Source of the DNA: Klebsiella pneumoniae
GTDB taxonomy: Bacteria > Pseudomonadota > Gammaproteobacteria > Pseudomonadales > Pseudohongiellaceae
Length of the DNA: 64,000 nucleotides
Reading direction: 5' to 3'
Assembly: GCA_945869725.1 (NCBI GenBank)
Contig: CAMBPO010000002.1
Span: 1 to 64,000 of the forward strand
In this document: one piece after another, positions 52,177-59,927 of the stretch
How the letters are laid out: the number at the start of each line of letters is the position of its first letter
Position numbering within the stretch: position 1 is the stretch's first letter
Notes under the pieces: model-generated
What the model saw: the letters and a program-made list of their open reading frames with translations, nothing else
Database searches by the model: none
What the model was told of the DNA's origin: nothing
Made by a program: the position numbers and the translations under genes

Positions 52177-53103
52177 ATGGCCAGCGCAAGCTCGCAAAGT
52201 GCTTATTACGTACCTGAAAAGTCAAAATACCCGTTTTTTGCCTCAATTGGTCTGGCACTGACTGTATTAGGACTTGGTAATATTTTGAATAATATTGCGG
52301 CGGGGAGCAGCGTAACCACCTCCACGTGGATGGCAATTATTGGGTTTGGAATACTTGCCACCATACTATTTAACTGGTTTGCGACCGTTATCCGCGAAAA
52401 CCATGCTGGGATGAACAGCGATCAGGTCAAACGCTCGTATGTTTGGGGCATGATGTGGTTCATTTTTTCAGAAGTGATGTTCTTTGCTGCATTCTTTGGC
52501 GCACTGTTTTACGTCCGGCAGTTATCAGTGCCCTGGCTCGGTGGCGAAGGCGCGAAAGGTATCGCTGGCGATGTTCTATGGCCAGAATTCGAAGCGACAT
52601 GGCCATTGCTAGTCAACCCGGATTCAAATGTTTTCGTAAATCCCCATGAAGGTCTTCAAGTGAAAGAGTGGAGCGCAAGCTTCTTTGCAGGATATCTGCC
52701 CTTCTGGAACACAGTCTTGCTGATTACCTCGTCAGTGACTCTTCATTTCGCACACGTTGCATTAAAGGCAGAAAATCGCGCTCGATTGATTCAGTGGATG
52801 TTTGTGACAATTTCTCTGGGTGTAATCTTTCTTGTGCTTCAGGTGCTTGAGTATCGGGAAGCGTATGGTCATTACGGAATCACGTTAAATTCTGGAATAT
52901 ATGGGTCTACTTTCTTCCTGTTGACCGGTTTTCACGGATTCCACGTTACGCTTGGAACATTCATGTTGATTGTGATGTCGCTACGCTGTATGAAAGGCCA
53001 CTTTAAACCAGATGACCATTTCGGTTTCGAGGCTGCAGCCTGGTACTGGCACTTCGTGGACGTGGTCTGGATTGGTTTGTTTATATTTGTTTACTGCCTG
53101 TAA
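52177..53103 (+). CDS. coxC: Cytochrome c oxidase subunit III
   Basis: Subunit III (308 residues) is the seven-helix accessory subunit of the oxidase. Conserved segments are MWFIFSEVMFFAAFFGALFY, LEYREAYGHYGITLNSGIYGSTFFLLTGFHGFHV and the C-terminal WYWHFVDVVWIGLFIFVY. It is 34 bases after ctaG and is followed by a strong terminator, ending the first oxidase transcription unit. Confidence 0.98.
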   Translation: MASASSQSAYYVPEKSKYPFFASIGLALTVLGLGNILNNIAAGSSVTTSTWMAIIGFGILATILFNWFATVIRENHAGMNSDQVKRSYVWGMMWFIFSEVMFFAAFFGALFYVRQLSVPWLGGEGAKGIAGDVLWPEFEATWPLLVNPDSNVFVNPHEGLQVKEWSASFFAGYLPFWNTVLLITSSVTLHFAHVALKAENRARLIQWMFVTISLGVIFLVLQVLEYREAYGHYGITLNSGIYGSTFFLLTGFHGFHVTLGTFMLIVMSLRCMKGHFKPDDHFGFEAAAWYWHFVDVVWIGLFIFVYCL

Positions 53104-53123
53104 GCCAAGGGCCTAAAAAGTAA

Positions 53124-53156
53124 AACGGCTCGCATTCTCGCGGGCCGTTTTTTATT
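53124..53156. terminator. Strong bidirectional terminator after coxC
   Basis: AACGGCTCGC pairs with GCGGGCCGTT over ten pairs (one G-U) around a six-base loop, followed by TTTTATT. The opposite strand also ends in a T-rich stretch, serving the convergent DUF2909 gene. Confidence 0.9.
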
Positions 53157-53203
53157 CAGCAAATTAACGCACCAATTTAAAGGCGAGCTTGCTGATATAG
53201 ATG

Positions 53204-53410
53204 TTAATTCCAGGGAGCCTGCATGGTTAGCTCTCCGCTTGAAAAACCGTAGAAAACACAAATCATTAAAATGATAGCCAAACTAACTCTGACGCCCAAT
53301 GCGTACATCACGCGCTTCGAGCGACCCTTGTCTTTGTAGAAAAAAACGAATCCAGTGACAAGTGAAATGACGATACCTACAAGTAATACTACGATCAGCA
53401 CTCTTAACAT
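53204..53410 (-). CDS. DUF2909-type twin transmembrane protein
   Basis: This 68-residue protein has two membrane helices (about residues 3-24 and 38-58) joined by a short basic loop (YKDKGRSKRV). Small proteins of this shape, annotated DUF2909, are regularly found between coxC and the SURF1 gene on the opposite strand in gammaproteobacteria, as here. A role in oxidase biogenesis is suggested by that conserved position only. It is convergent with coxC and divergent from the SURF1 gene. Confidence 0.8.
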   Translation of the reverse strand: MLRVLIVVLLVGIVISLVTGFVFFYKDKGRSKRVMYALGVRVSLAIILMICVFYGFSSGELTMQAPWN

Positions 53411-53470
53411 GATTAGATCTGCTTTTGCTTAAAGCTGTAATCATATCAGAACACTTGAGGACACTGCACT

Positions 53471-54205
53471 TTGCGAGAATCAGTGAAGAAATACAGCCAG
53501 TACAAGTTCCATTTTGACTGGAGAATGTTCTTGTTTACGGCGGCCTTCTTTCCTTTTCTCATTGCCCTTGGCCTGTGGCAACTTGAACGAGAACAGCAGA
53601 AAATAGATACCGAAAAAGTGTATGAGACCCGCAACGCAAGCGAGCCAACTGATATATCAAGCATCGACTGGACAAACCACGACTTGAATTGGTTTGTTAT
53701 TACGGCGACAGGATTCTTTGATAACACGCGGCAGTTATTGCTCGATAATCGCATTCTGAACTCTGTCGTGGGATACGAAGTGATCTCCCCGTTCTATACG
53801 GGTGATCGCGTATTGCTGGTCAACAGAGGATGGATTGCACAGGGTCCGTCGCGGCAATCTCTCCCGCAACTCCCACTAACGGAAGAACAGGTTACCATAA
53901 CCGGTCACATATACGTCCCGGATGGAGAGTTGATTATCCTCGGGGCTGAAGAGGCAGTAACAGACAGCTGGCCAAAAGTGATTCAGAGCGTCGACATTCA
54001 GATACTTGGCTCCGTCATGGATGAAGCGTTTGAGCCACACGTAGTAAGACTGGATGAAAATTCAACAGCGGTGTTACAAACTAACTGGACTGCGATAAAC
54101 ATGCGACCAGAGGTCCATAGAGCTTACGCGGTTCAGTGGTTTGTAATGGCGTCAGTGTTAATGTTTTTATATTTGTTTTTCAGCATCAGAAAACTGGAGA
54201 GGTGA
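53471..54205 (+). CDS. SURF1-family cytochrome oxidase assembly protein
   Basis: SURF1/Shy1 homologue (244 residues) involved in heme a insertion into subunit I. It has one membrane helix near each end (about 18-36 and 222-240) and a periplasmic domain between them. Family landmarks are FLIALGLWQLEREQQK, RQLLLDNRILNSVVGYEV and LLVNRGWIAQG. The start is TTG, with GAGGA nine bases upstream; a GTG four codons later is an alternative. It lies one base before the next gene. Confidence 0.92.
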   Translation: MRESVKKYSQYKFHFDWRMFLFTAAFFPFLIALGLWQLEREQQKIDTEKVYETRNASEPTDISSIDWTNHDLNWFVITATGFFDNTRQLLLDNRILNSVVGYEVISPFYTGDRVLLVNRGWIAQGPSRQSLPQLPLTEEQVTITGHIYVPDGELIILGAEEAVTDSWPKVIQSVDIQILGSVMDEAFEPHVVRLDENSTAVLQTNWTAINMRPEVHRAYAVQWFVMASVLMFLYLFFSIRKLER

Positions 54206-54206
54206 A

Positions 54207-54857
54207 ATGCAGAACACCACATTAAACAGACTTAAGTTGGCTTTTTTGCTGTTTATCGCATTTGTGCCAATCACGCTTGCAACAGTCGCCTATCGCAATG
54301 CAGTTGAGAACGGTGGTTTTGGTGCGACAGTCAACAAAGGCAATCTGATTATGCCTCCTGCAGATATCACCGATCTGACGATGACTGATGCGAGCGGCGC
54401 GCCTATGTTCAAGGGCTTTGAAGAAATCATCGCCGAGATAGAAAATGACGATGACTATATACCGCAGCCTTGGTTAATGGTGTTTATAACAGCCAGTACC
54501 TGCGATTCGACTTGCGAAGAGCGTATTCATTTGTTGCGTCAGATGCACATTACCTTGAATGAGGATATGCCGCGCGTCAGGCGTTATTACCTGAATGCAA
54601 CAGGTGAGAATCTGCCGCAGGCAACCGCTGATTTCTTCAGAGAAGAGTATCCAGAAATGGGTATCGCTCAAGGAGACAAACAGGCCATTTTAGAGAATCT
54701 AGCAGCAAAAAATGTCTTGTTAGATATCGACAATAACAACTATGTGTTTTTTGTAGATCCTGTTGGAAATGTCATGATGTATTTCGAGCCACATCATCCA
54801 ATTCAGGATATAAAAACAGATTTGGAAAAATTGTTGGGTTTATCAAGTCTGGGCTGA
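54207..54857 (+). CDS. SCO-like membrane-anchored thioredoxin-fold protein
   Basis: This 216-residue protein has one N-terminal membrane helix (about residues 10-27) and a probable periplasmic domain. It contains CDSTC, a CxxxC motif like that of SCO copper chaperones, in the context MVFITASTCDSTCEERI. The later SCO histidine (LIDHSG in the SCO1 gene at 56595) aligns with Asn here (DIDNNN before VFFVDPVG), so a normal SCO copper site is unlikely. Genes of this kind normally lie between SURF1 and ctaA in gammaproteobacterial oxidase clusters. Function unproven; thiol or assembly role is inferred. Confidence 0.75.
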   Translation: MQNTTLNRLKLAFLLFIAFVPITLATVAYRNAVENGGFGATVNKGNLIMPPADITDLTMTDASGAPMFKGFEEIIAEIENDDDYIPQPWLMVFITASTCDSTCEERIHLLRQMHITLNEDMPRVRRYYLNATGENLPQATADFFREEYPEMGIAQGDKQAILENLAAKNVLLDIDNNNYVFFVDPVGNVMMYFEPHHPIQDIKTDLEKLLGLSSLG

Positions 54858-54922
54858 ACCTTCGAACAAAACGCGCTTTTAGAGGCTTGTGTTGAGTAAA
54901 AAGTTCGGAGCTATGCCTCAGT

Positions 54923-55465
54923 TTACAATGGCGAGATCAACTTCAAATCTGCAAATGGATTGAAGAAGTTTGCATCCACTGCGGCCAACACTACTTCCTG
55001 ATGTTTGTTGCCTATCATTATCTGAATATCGTTTATCTGGCTGTCTTTAGCATAAATAAGAACGAGGTATTTGCCACGTACAATCTCCTGGTGAAAGTTA
55101 GCAATTTTTTTATTCTCGCTTGCTACACCTGCCAAACACTCAGGCCATGCTACAAAGCAAGTAATCAGAAAAATAATCCCTACATACCCAATCAGCGGGA
55201 CAGGTGCACCAAAGGGATCTGAGACGAACGTGATTGCCGCTGTACACAGCCCAGTCATCAACCCCAGGCCGGCGCCGATTAGTCCTTCGCGGATCAGGCC
55301 GAGTGTCTCGAGGTAATTGCTTGAGTGCAGATGTTGTTTGACCAGACCACTTTCGTCCTTGTTATGGATGTGCAAAAACCAGTCGTCTATGCCAATACTG
55401 TGCAGGTCATCAGAAATATTCTGAGTACTTTTAAGGGTGGGTCACAAATAATAGATACATTTCAT
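54923..55465 (-). pseudogene. Two-helix membrane protein gene with in-frame TGA at codon 8
   Basis: An ATG at 55465 with a strong GAGGAG ribosome site (seven-base spacing) begins MKCIYYL, then TGA, then an uninterrupted frame (PTLKSTQNISDDLHSIGIDDW...) to the stop at 54923, 180 codons in all. The Gly-rich hydrophobic core (LIREGLIGAGLGLMTGL and a second helix VGIIFLITCFVAWP) and a soluble C-terminal segment resemble small DUF1269-like membrane proteins that begin MKxxYFLxP. A single base change from TCA (Ser) would explain the stop. The shorter frame from TTG at 55375 has no ribosome site. Options are a recent pseudogene, read-through, or a sequencing error. It occupies the position where heme A synthase (ctaA) usually lies. 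Confidence 0.65.
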
Positions 55466-55682
55466 AGCGTGGCTCCTCAACTGATGTAGCTTTAGCGGGA
55501 ATCGCTGTCGAACGTCTATCTTTTTGATGTTGCGATCTGAATCTACTCCTCAAAAAATAATTGTCCTCATTTTTTTTAATCAAACATGAATTGCGTTACA
55601 ATCCACGACTGAAAAAATCAATAGCGCACATAGTCAAATTGCACAAATACAGGTGCATATTTGATGTGAAAGAGAGCATCCG

Positions 55683-56570
55683 GTGACAGAGATAACACAT
55701 AAGCAGGCAGTAAACTGGCGCGATTACTACGAGATGTGCAAGCCTCGTGTTGTTATGCTGATGATCCTGACCTCAATGGTAGGAATGTTTCTGGCAGTGC
55801 CCGGCATGGTTCCATTGGATATCCTTATCCTTGGTAATGTGGGTATTGCTTTGGTTGCGGCTTCCGGGGCAGTTGTGAATCATCTGATTGACCGCAAGGT
55901 TGATGCAATGATGCGCCGGACAGTTAACCGCCCAATGCCACAGGGCCGCGTCGATCCTGCACAAGCTGCCTGGTTCGCCGCCAGCATTGGTGTTGCGGGC
56001 ATGTTGATTATGCTTATCTGGGTCAATGCTCTGAGCGCATGGCTTACACTTGCTTCGTTCATCGGATACGCATTTATTTACACGGGCTACCTGAAACGCG
56101 CTACGCCTCAGAACATCGTCATTGGTGGTTTGTCGGGTGCGATGCCGCCACTGCTCGGCTGGGCTGCTGTGTCAGGCTCGATCGAGCCAGGTGCCCTGAT
56201 CCTGGTTTTGATTATCTTTGCATGGACCCCGCCGCATTTTTGGGCTCTGGCCATCTACAGAAAGGACGAGTACGCGAAAACAGGTATACCCATGCTCCCC
56301 GTCACTCACGGTGAGCACCTTACCAAGATACATATAATTCTTTATACAATTATCATGATTCTTGTCAGCGTACTTCCATACCTGATAGGAATGAGTGGCC
56401 CGTTGTACCTGCTTGCTGCACTGGTACTCGGCTTTGGGTTTTTATACTGGACACTGTTATTGATGTTTAAGCCTAAACAGTCAACGGCAATGGACACATT
56501 CCGTTATTCGATCGTATACCTGATGGTGCTCTTTCCAGTGCTGCTGGCAGACCACTATTTGTTCCCCTGA
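55683..56570 (+). CDS. ctaB: Protoheme IX farnesyltransferase (heme O synthase)
   Basis: CtaB/CyoE (295 residues) attaches a farnesyl group to heme b to make heme O, the precursor of heme A. It is a polytopic UbiA-family enzyme with the Asp-rich motif NHLIDRKVDAMMRRTVNRPM and second conserved region KRATPQNIVIGGLSGAMPPLLGW, and about nine membrane segments. The start is GTG. It is 24 bases before the SCO1 gene. The next enzyme, CtaA, is not in the window. Confidence 0.97.
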   Translation: MTEITHKQAVNWRDYYEMCKPRVVMLMILTSMVGMFLAVPGMVPLDILILGNVGIALVAASGAVVNHLIDRKVDAMMRRTVNRPMPQGRVDPAQAAWFAASIGVAGMLIMLIWVNALSAWLTLASFIGYAFIYTGYLKRATPQNIVIGGLSGAMPPLLGWAAVSGSIEPGALILVLIIFAWTPPHFWALAIYRKDEYAKTGIPMLPVTHGEHLTKIHIILYTIIMILVSVLPYLIGMSGPLYLLAALVLGFGFLYWTLLLMFKPKQSTAMDTFRYSIVYLMVLFPVLLADHYLFP

Positions 56571-56594
56571 AAACACTGCTACGGACTTGTTGAT

Positions 56595-57257
56595 ATGAAG
56601 CGAAACGTAAAGATTACGCTGATTGCGTGTCTTGTCTGGGTGCTATTTGTAATGTTTATGACTTACAACCGCTACGCCTCGGTTAATGAGGCCGCAGTGC
56701 TGAATCCTGAAGAGCTGCGAGAGATTGGTGCGTTAATCTATGAGCAACCAGTCTCACTTCAGCCTTTTGAGCTGATTGACCATCACGGTAGTGCATTTAC
56801 AGACGCCAGTCTGCAAGGAAAATGGAGCCTGATTTTTTTTGGGTTTACTCACTGCCCGGATATTTGCCCGCTAACCATGCAGGAACTCTCTGCTTTTTAT
56901 CAGGCACTTGAGGGCTCACCACTACAGCAGGACACACAGGTTGTAATGATTAGTGTTGATCCGTTTCGTGATGATACCCCTACGGTAGCCAAGTATATGA
57001 CGGCATATGACGAGGATTTTGTGGGTGTTACCGGGGAGTTTTCCACAGTGTCGCGGCTTGCCAGTGATCTCTTTGTGGCGCCAGGAATTATGCCGGTACC
57101 CGCTCCAGATGGTGGAGTACCCCGCAACTTTCTGATTGATCATAGTGGCAACATACTCATCGTTGATCCAAGCGGTCAATATCGGGGTTTTATGGAGCCA
57201 AACATTAAGCGCGATAACATGAAGCAGGCTTATGAGTTAATCAGAGCAGCTCTTTGA
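56595..57257 (+). CDS. SCO1/SenC-family copper chaperone
   Basis: This SCO protein (220 residues) supplies copper to the CuA site of subunit II. A membrane anchor is at residues 7-23. The copper ligands are the CxxxC in HCPDICPLT and the histidine in FLIDHSGNIL. It follows ctaB and converges with znuB, two bases from its stop. Periplasmic, anchored in the inner membrane. Confidence 0.95.
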   Translation: MKRNVKITLIACLVWVLFVMFMTYNRYASVNEAAVLNPEELREIGALIYEQPVSLQPFELIDHHGSAFTDASLQGKWSLIFFGFTHCPDICPLTMQELSAFYQALEGSPLQQDTQVVMISVDPFRDDTPTVAKYMTAYDEDFVGVTGEFSTVSRLASDLFVAPGIMPVPAPDGGVPRNFLIDHSGNILIVDPSGQYRGFMEPNIKRDNMKQAYELIRAAL

Positions 57258-57258
57258 A

Positions 57259-58050
57259 TCAACGTTTTCCTGCCTCCGGTTTCAGGTACACCACAATAAA
57301 CAAAACAAACGCAGTGGCGACGATAGAAGGACCTGCCGGAGTATCCCACACGTAAGACAGCGCCAATCCGCCAATAACAGCGAGCGAACCAGCCACCGCT
57401 GCTCCAATGGCCATTTGTTCAGGCGTGCTCGATAATCTTCGGGCAGCCGCAGCAGGAATAATCAAAAGCGACGTAATCAACAACACACCAACAATTTTCA
57501 TTGCCACTGCTATCAAGATTGCAATCAGAAAAACCAGCAGCGCATAAAGTCGGTCGGCAGCTAAGCCCTCTATCATGGCCAGTTCCCGATGGACTGTGAT
57601 CGCCAGAAATTTTTTCCAGAAAAATATCAGGACAACTCCGCTACCCAGGCAGCAACTGACTATCCAGATAAGATCAGTTAGTGTAATGGTGAGCAAATCA
57701 CCAAACAGAAACGCGTTTAGATTTACCTGCACCCGATCTGAAACTGACAAAACCAGGATCCCAAAAGCCAGTGTGCTGTGTGCAATGATTCCTAGCAGTG
57801 TGTCGGTCGCCAGCGCTTGTTTTCTTTCGAGAAGTAACAGCAAGGCGGCAAAGGACAGACAACTGCCGATAATCGCAATTTGTAGCTGAGTATTTAAGAG
57901 GATGGCCAGCGCTACGCCCAATAACGAAGAGTGCGCCAGCGTGTCCCCAAAATATGACATTCTTCGCCATACAACAAAGCAGCCTAACGGGCCCGCGACA
58001 AGGGCAATACTGATCCCTGCTATCAAGGCGAACACTACAAAATCAGCCAT
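57259..58050 (-). CDS. znuB: High-affinity zinc ABC transporter permease ZnuB
   Basis: ZnuB (263 residues) is the membrane permease of the zinc importer, with about eight hydrophobic segments. Family patterns include [29 protein letters not shown] and [23 protein letters not shown]. The ATG at 58050 has AAGGA about ten bases upstream and overlaps the znuC stop by eight bases; an ATG 11 codons earlier is less likely. Co-transcribed with znuC. Confidence 0.95.
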   Translation of the reverse strand: MADFVVFALIAGISIALVAGPLGCFVVWRRMSYFGDTLAHSSLLGVALAILLNTQLQIAIIGSCLSFAALLLLLERKQALATDTLLGIIAHSTLAFGILVLSVSDRVQVNLNAFLFGDLLTITLTDLIWIVSCCLGSGVVLIFFWKKFLAITVHRELAMIEGLAADRLYALLVFLIAILIAVAMKIVGVLLITSLLIIPAAAARRLSSTPEQMAIGAAVAGSLAVIGGLALSYVWDTPAGPSIVATAFVLFIVVYLKPEAGKR

Positions 58051-58828
58051 GTTTGTGTTGTCCTTTATCCGCATGAAGATCACAACAGCTATCTCCGATT
58101 ATCGCGCCTTTCATATCATGGCTATGGTTATGGTGGTGAGTATAAACAGCCAGCGTTTCCGCTTCGCGCCGGCCGAACAAAGCAAGGTAAGCGGGGTCTG
58201 TGCTAACGTGTTCTGGCTTGCCATGACAACAAATGTGCTGATTAAGGCAAATCACTTCGTCAGTACCGGCCATCACCAGATGGAGATCGTGCGAAACCAT
58301 CAGAACGCCACAGTTGTGTTCCGCGCGGATAGTGTTTATGAGTTCATAAAATTCAACCTGGCCATTCACATCGACACCTTGCGCAGGCTCGTCAAGGACA
58401 AGCAGTTGAGGTTTGCGGCTTAACGCACGGGCAAGCAGGACTCTTTGCATTTCGCCACCGGAAAGTCTGCTGACCTGTTGCTTGAGCAAGTGCCCAATTT
58501 TTACTTCTTCCAGGAGGCTTTCAGTTTTGAGGTCGGTTGGGCCGGGCAGTTGCAAAAATCGTTCAACAGTTAGCGGCATTGTCGGTTCAACAAAAAGCTT
58601 TTGAGGCATATAACCAATTCTTAAATCTGGTGCGCGATGCAAATGCCCCTCGTGAGGCGTCAGTAATCCTAATACGATTCGTACCAGCGTTGTTTTTCCG
58701 GCTCCATTGGGACCAATCAAGGTAACAAGCTGACCTTGCAACAGATCAAGGTCAACATGACTGAGTATCTGACGCCCTTCGAAACGTACCCCGATGCCGC
58801 GTGCCTGTACTAAAAAGTCAGTGGTCAT
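58043..58828 (-). CDS. znuC: Zinc ABC transporter ATP-binding protein ZnuC with His-rich tail
   Basis: ZnuC (261 residues) is the ATPase of the zinc importer. Walker A is GPNGAGKTT, the signature [15 protein letters not shown], Walker [13 protein letters not shown] and the switch His in MVSHDLH. The last 35 residues hold eight His and a Cys-Cys pair ([21 protein letters not shown]), which could bind or sense zinc. In Pseudomonas zur lies between znuA and znuC; it is absent here. Transcription starts from the region shared with znuA that contains a Zur box. Confidence 0.96.
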   Translation of the reverse strand: MTTDFLVQARGIGVRFEGRQILSHVDLDLLQGQLVTLIGPNGAGKTTLVRIVLGLLTPHEGHLHRAPDLRIGYMPQKLFVEPTMPLTVERFLQLPGPTDLKTESLLEEVKIGHLLKQQVSRLSGGEMQRVLLARALSRKPQLLVLDEPAQGVDVNGQVEFYELINTIRAEHNCGVLMVSHDLHLVMAGTDEVICLNQHICCHGKPEHVSTDPAYLALFGRREAETLAVYTHHHNHSHDMKGAIIGDSCCDLHADKGQHKHG

Positions 58829-58898
58829 TGTTGATTATTTCCGCGTATTTCATGGCTTTCCGGCTGCTCTCGAATTTTCAGGATAGTGATCATCAAAA

Positions 58899-58919
58899 AA
58901 ATGGTATATCATAACATTT
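58899..58919. promoter_or_regulatory. Zur operator between znuC and znuA
   Basis: AAATGGTATATCATAACATTT is an almost perfect inverted repeat that matches the gammaproteobacterial Zur consensus AAATGTTATANTATAACATTT except at two positions. It ends one base before the first znuA ATG and is 71 bases upstream of the znuC start, so a single site could repress both directions when zinc is plentiful. Confidence 0.85.
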
Positions 58920-58920
58920 T

Positions 58921-59886
58921 ATGCAAAAGACAAACTTTACAATGATCCGTCTTACTACCTTTGCTGTGGTTATCAGCATTGTATCTTTATTTTTAAGTGC
59001 GCCTCTGTCCGCCGAGGTGCGTGTTGTTGCGTCCATAAAACCGTTGCAAATGATTGCCAGTGCAATCACTGAGGGCAGTACCCAGCCAGAAGTACTTATT
59101 CCATCAGCACAATCTTATCATCACTTTGTGATTCGCCCGTCGAGTGTAAAAACCATAGATCAGTCAGAATTACTGATCTGGGTAGGCCCTGAACTGGAAA
59201 CGTATCTTGTTGATGCGATCGAACAGCAAACTCCCGGCAAACAAGTGCTGCAGGTGCTCTCTATTCCGGGGTTAATAGTGCATCACTCTGGCTATGATCT
59301 GGAAGACAATGTCGAAATGATAGTGCCGATGGAGGGCTCTCATGCCGGGCATCAACATATCGACGGGAAGGATATAGATCCTCATGTGTGGCTTGATACC
59401 AGAAATGGTCGGGTGATTGCAAAGGCGATATTCCAACAGTTGATTACAATTGATCCTGATTCCGGTGAAAGGTATCTGCGAAATCTTACTGATTTCGAGG
59501 CACAACTGGATAGGCTGGAGCTCGAATTGGTCAGCGTATTTTCAAAACCGAACGCGGCTAAATACGCTGTTTATCATGACGCATTCCGCTATTTTGAAAG
59601 GCAGTTTGGACTTCGTCATGATGTAGTATTTGTCGGAAGCGAAGATATTCAGCCAGGCGTTCGGCACATGCTGGCACTTCGTGAAGCTGTCAATGAAAGG
59701 TCGATTGGCTGCCTGATGGAGGACGTGACCTCTCAGTCCGCGACTATAGATACTATTGTTGGAACAAAAGAAATCGACAGGATAAAGGCAGATACAACAG
59801 GGCAAGGCTTGACCTCAGGGCCCACCGCTTATATACAGTTAATTGGAAACCTCGCAAACGCCTTCCGGCAGTGTTTTGATCAGTAA
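58921..59886 (+). CDS. znuA: Zinc ABC transporter substrate-binding protein ZnuA
   Basis: ZnuA (321 residues) is the periplasmic zinc-binding protein. A signal peptide (cleavage near PLSA/EV) precedes the cluster A-I fold. Zinc ligands are expected in SYHHFVIRPS, DPHVWLD and YAVYHDAFRYF. The His-rich loop is short (SHAGHQH). The ATG at 58921 abuts the Zur box and has no ribosome site; the ATG at 58942 (MIRLTTF) also leaves a complete signal peptide and is an alternative. Divergent from znuCB. Confidence 0.94.
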   Translation: MQKTNFTMIRLTTFAVVISIVSLFLSAPLSAEVRVVASIKPLQMIASAITEGSTQPEVLIPSAQSYHHFVIRPSSVKTIDQSELLIWVGPELETYLVDAIEQQTPGKQVLQVLSIPGLIVHHSGYDLEDNVEMIVPMEGSHAGHQHIDGKDIDPHVWLDTRNGRVIAKAIFQQLITIDPDSGERYLRNLTDFEAQLDRLELELVSVFSKPNAAKYAVYHDAFRYFERQFGLRHDVVFVGSEDIQPGVRHMLALREAVNERSIGCLMEDVTSQSATIDTIVGTKEIDRIKADTTGQGLTSGPTAYIQLIGNLANAFRQCFDQ

Positions 59887-59927
59887 TCTGATCCTTGGCC
59901 AATTAAAGTTCAGCACGGACGTCCCTT

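Noticed and set aside
52321..52330. TCCACGTGGA in coxC as a parS site
   Set aside because: Lacks the outer GT/AC bases of the parS palindrome and is far from the origin.
55375..55375. TTG at 55375 as the start of the 150-residue membrane protein
   Set aside because: No ribosome site, and coding-like sequence continues upstream to a TGA that follows a strong-RBS ATG start.
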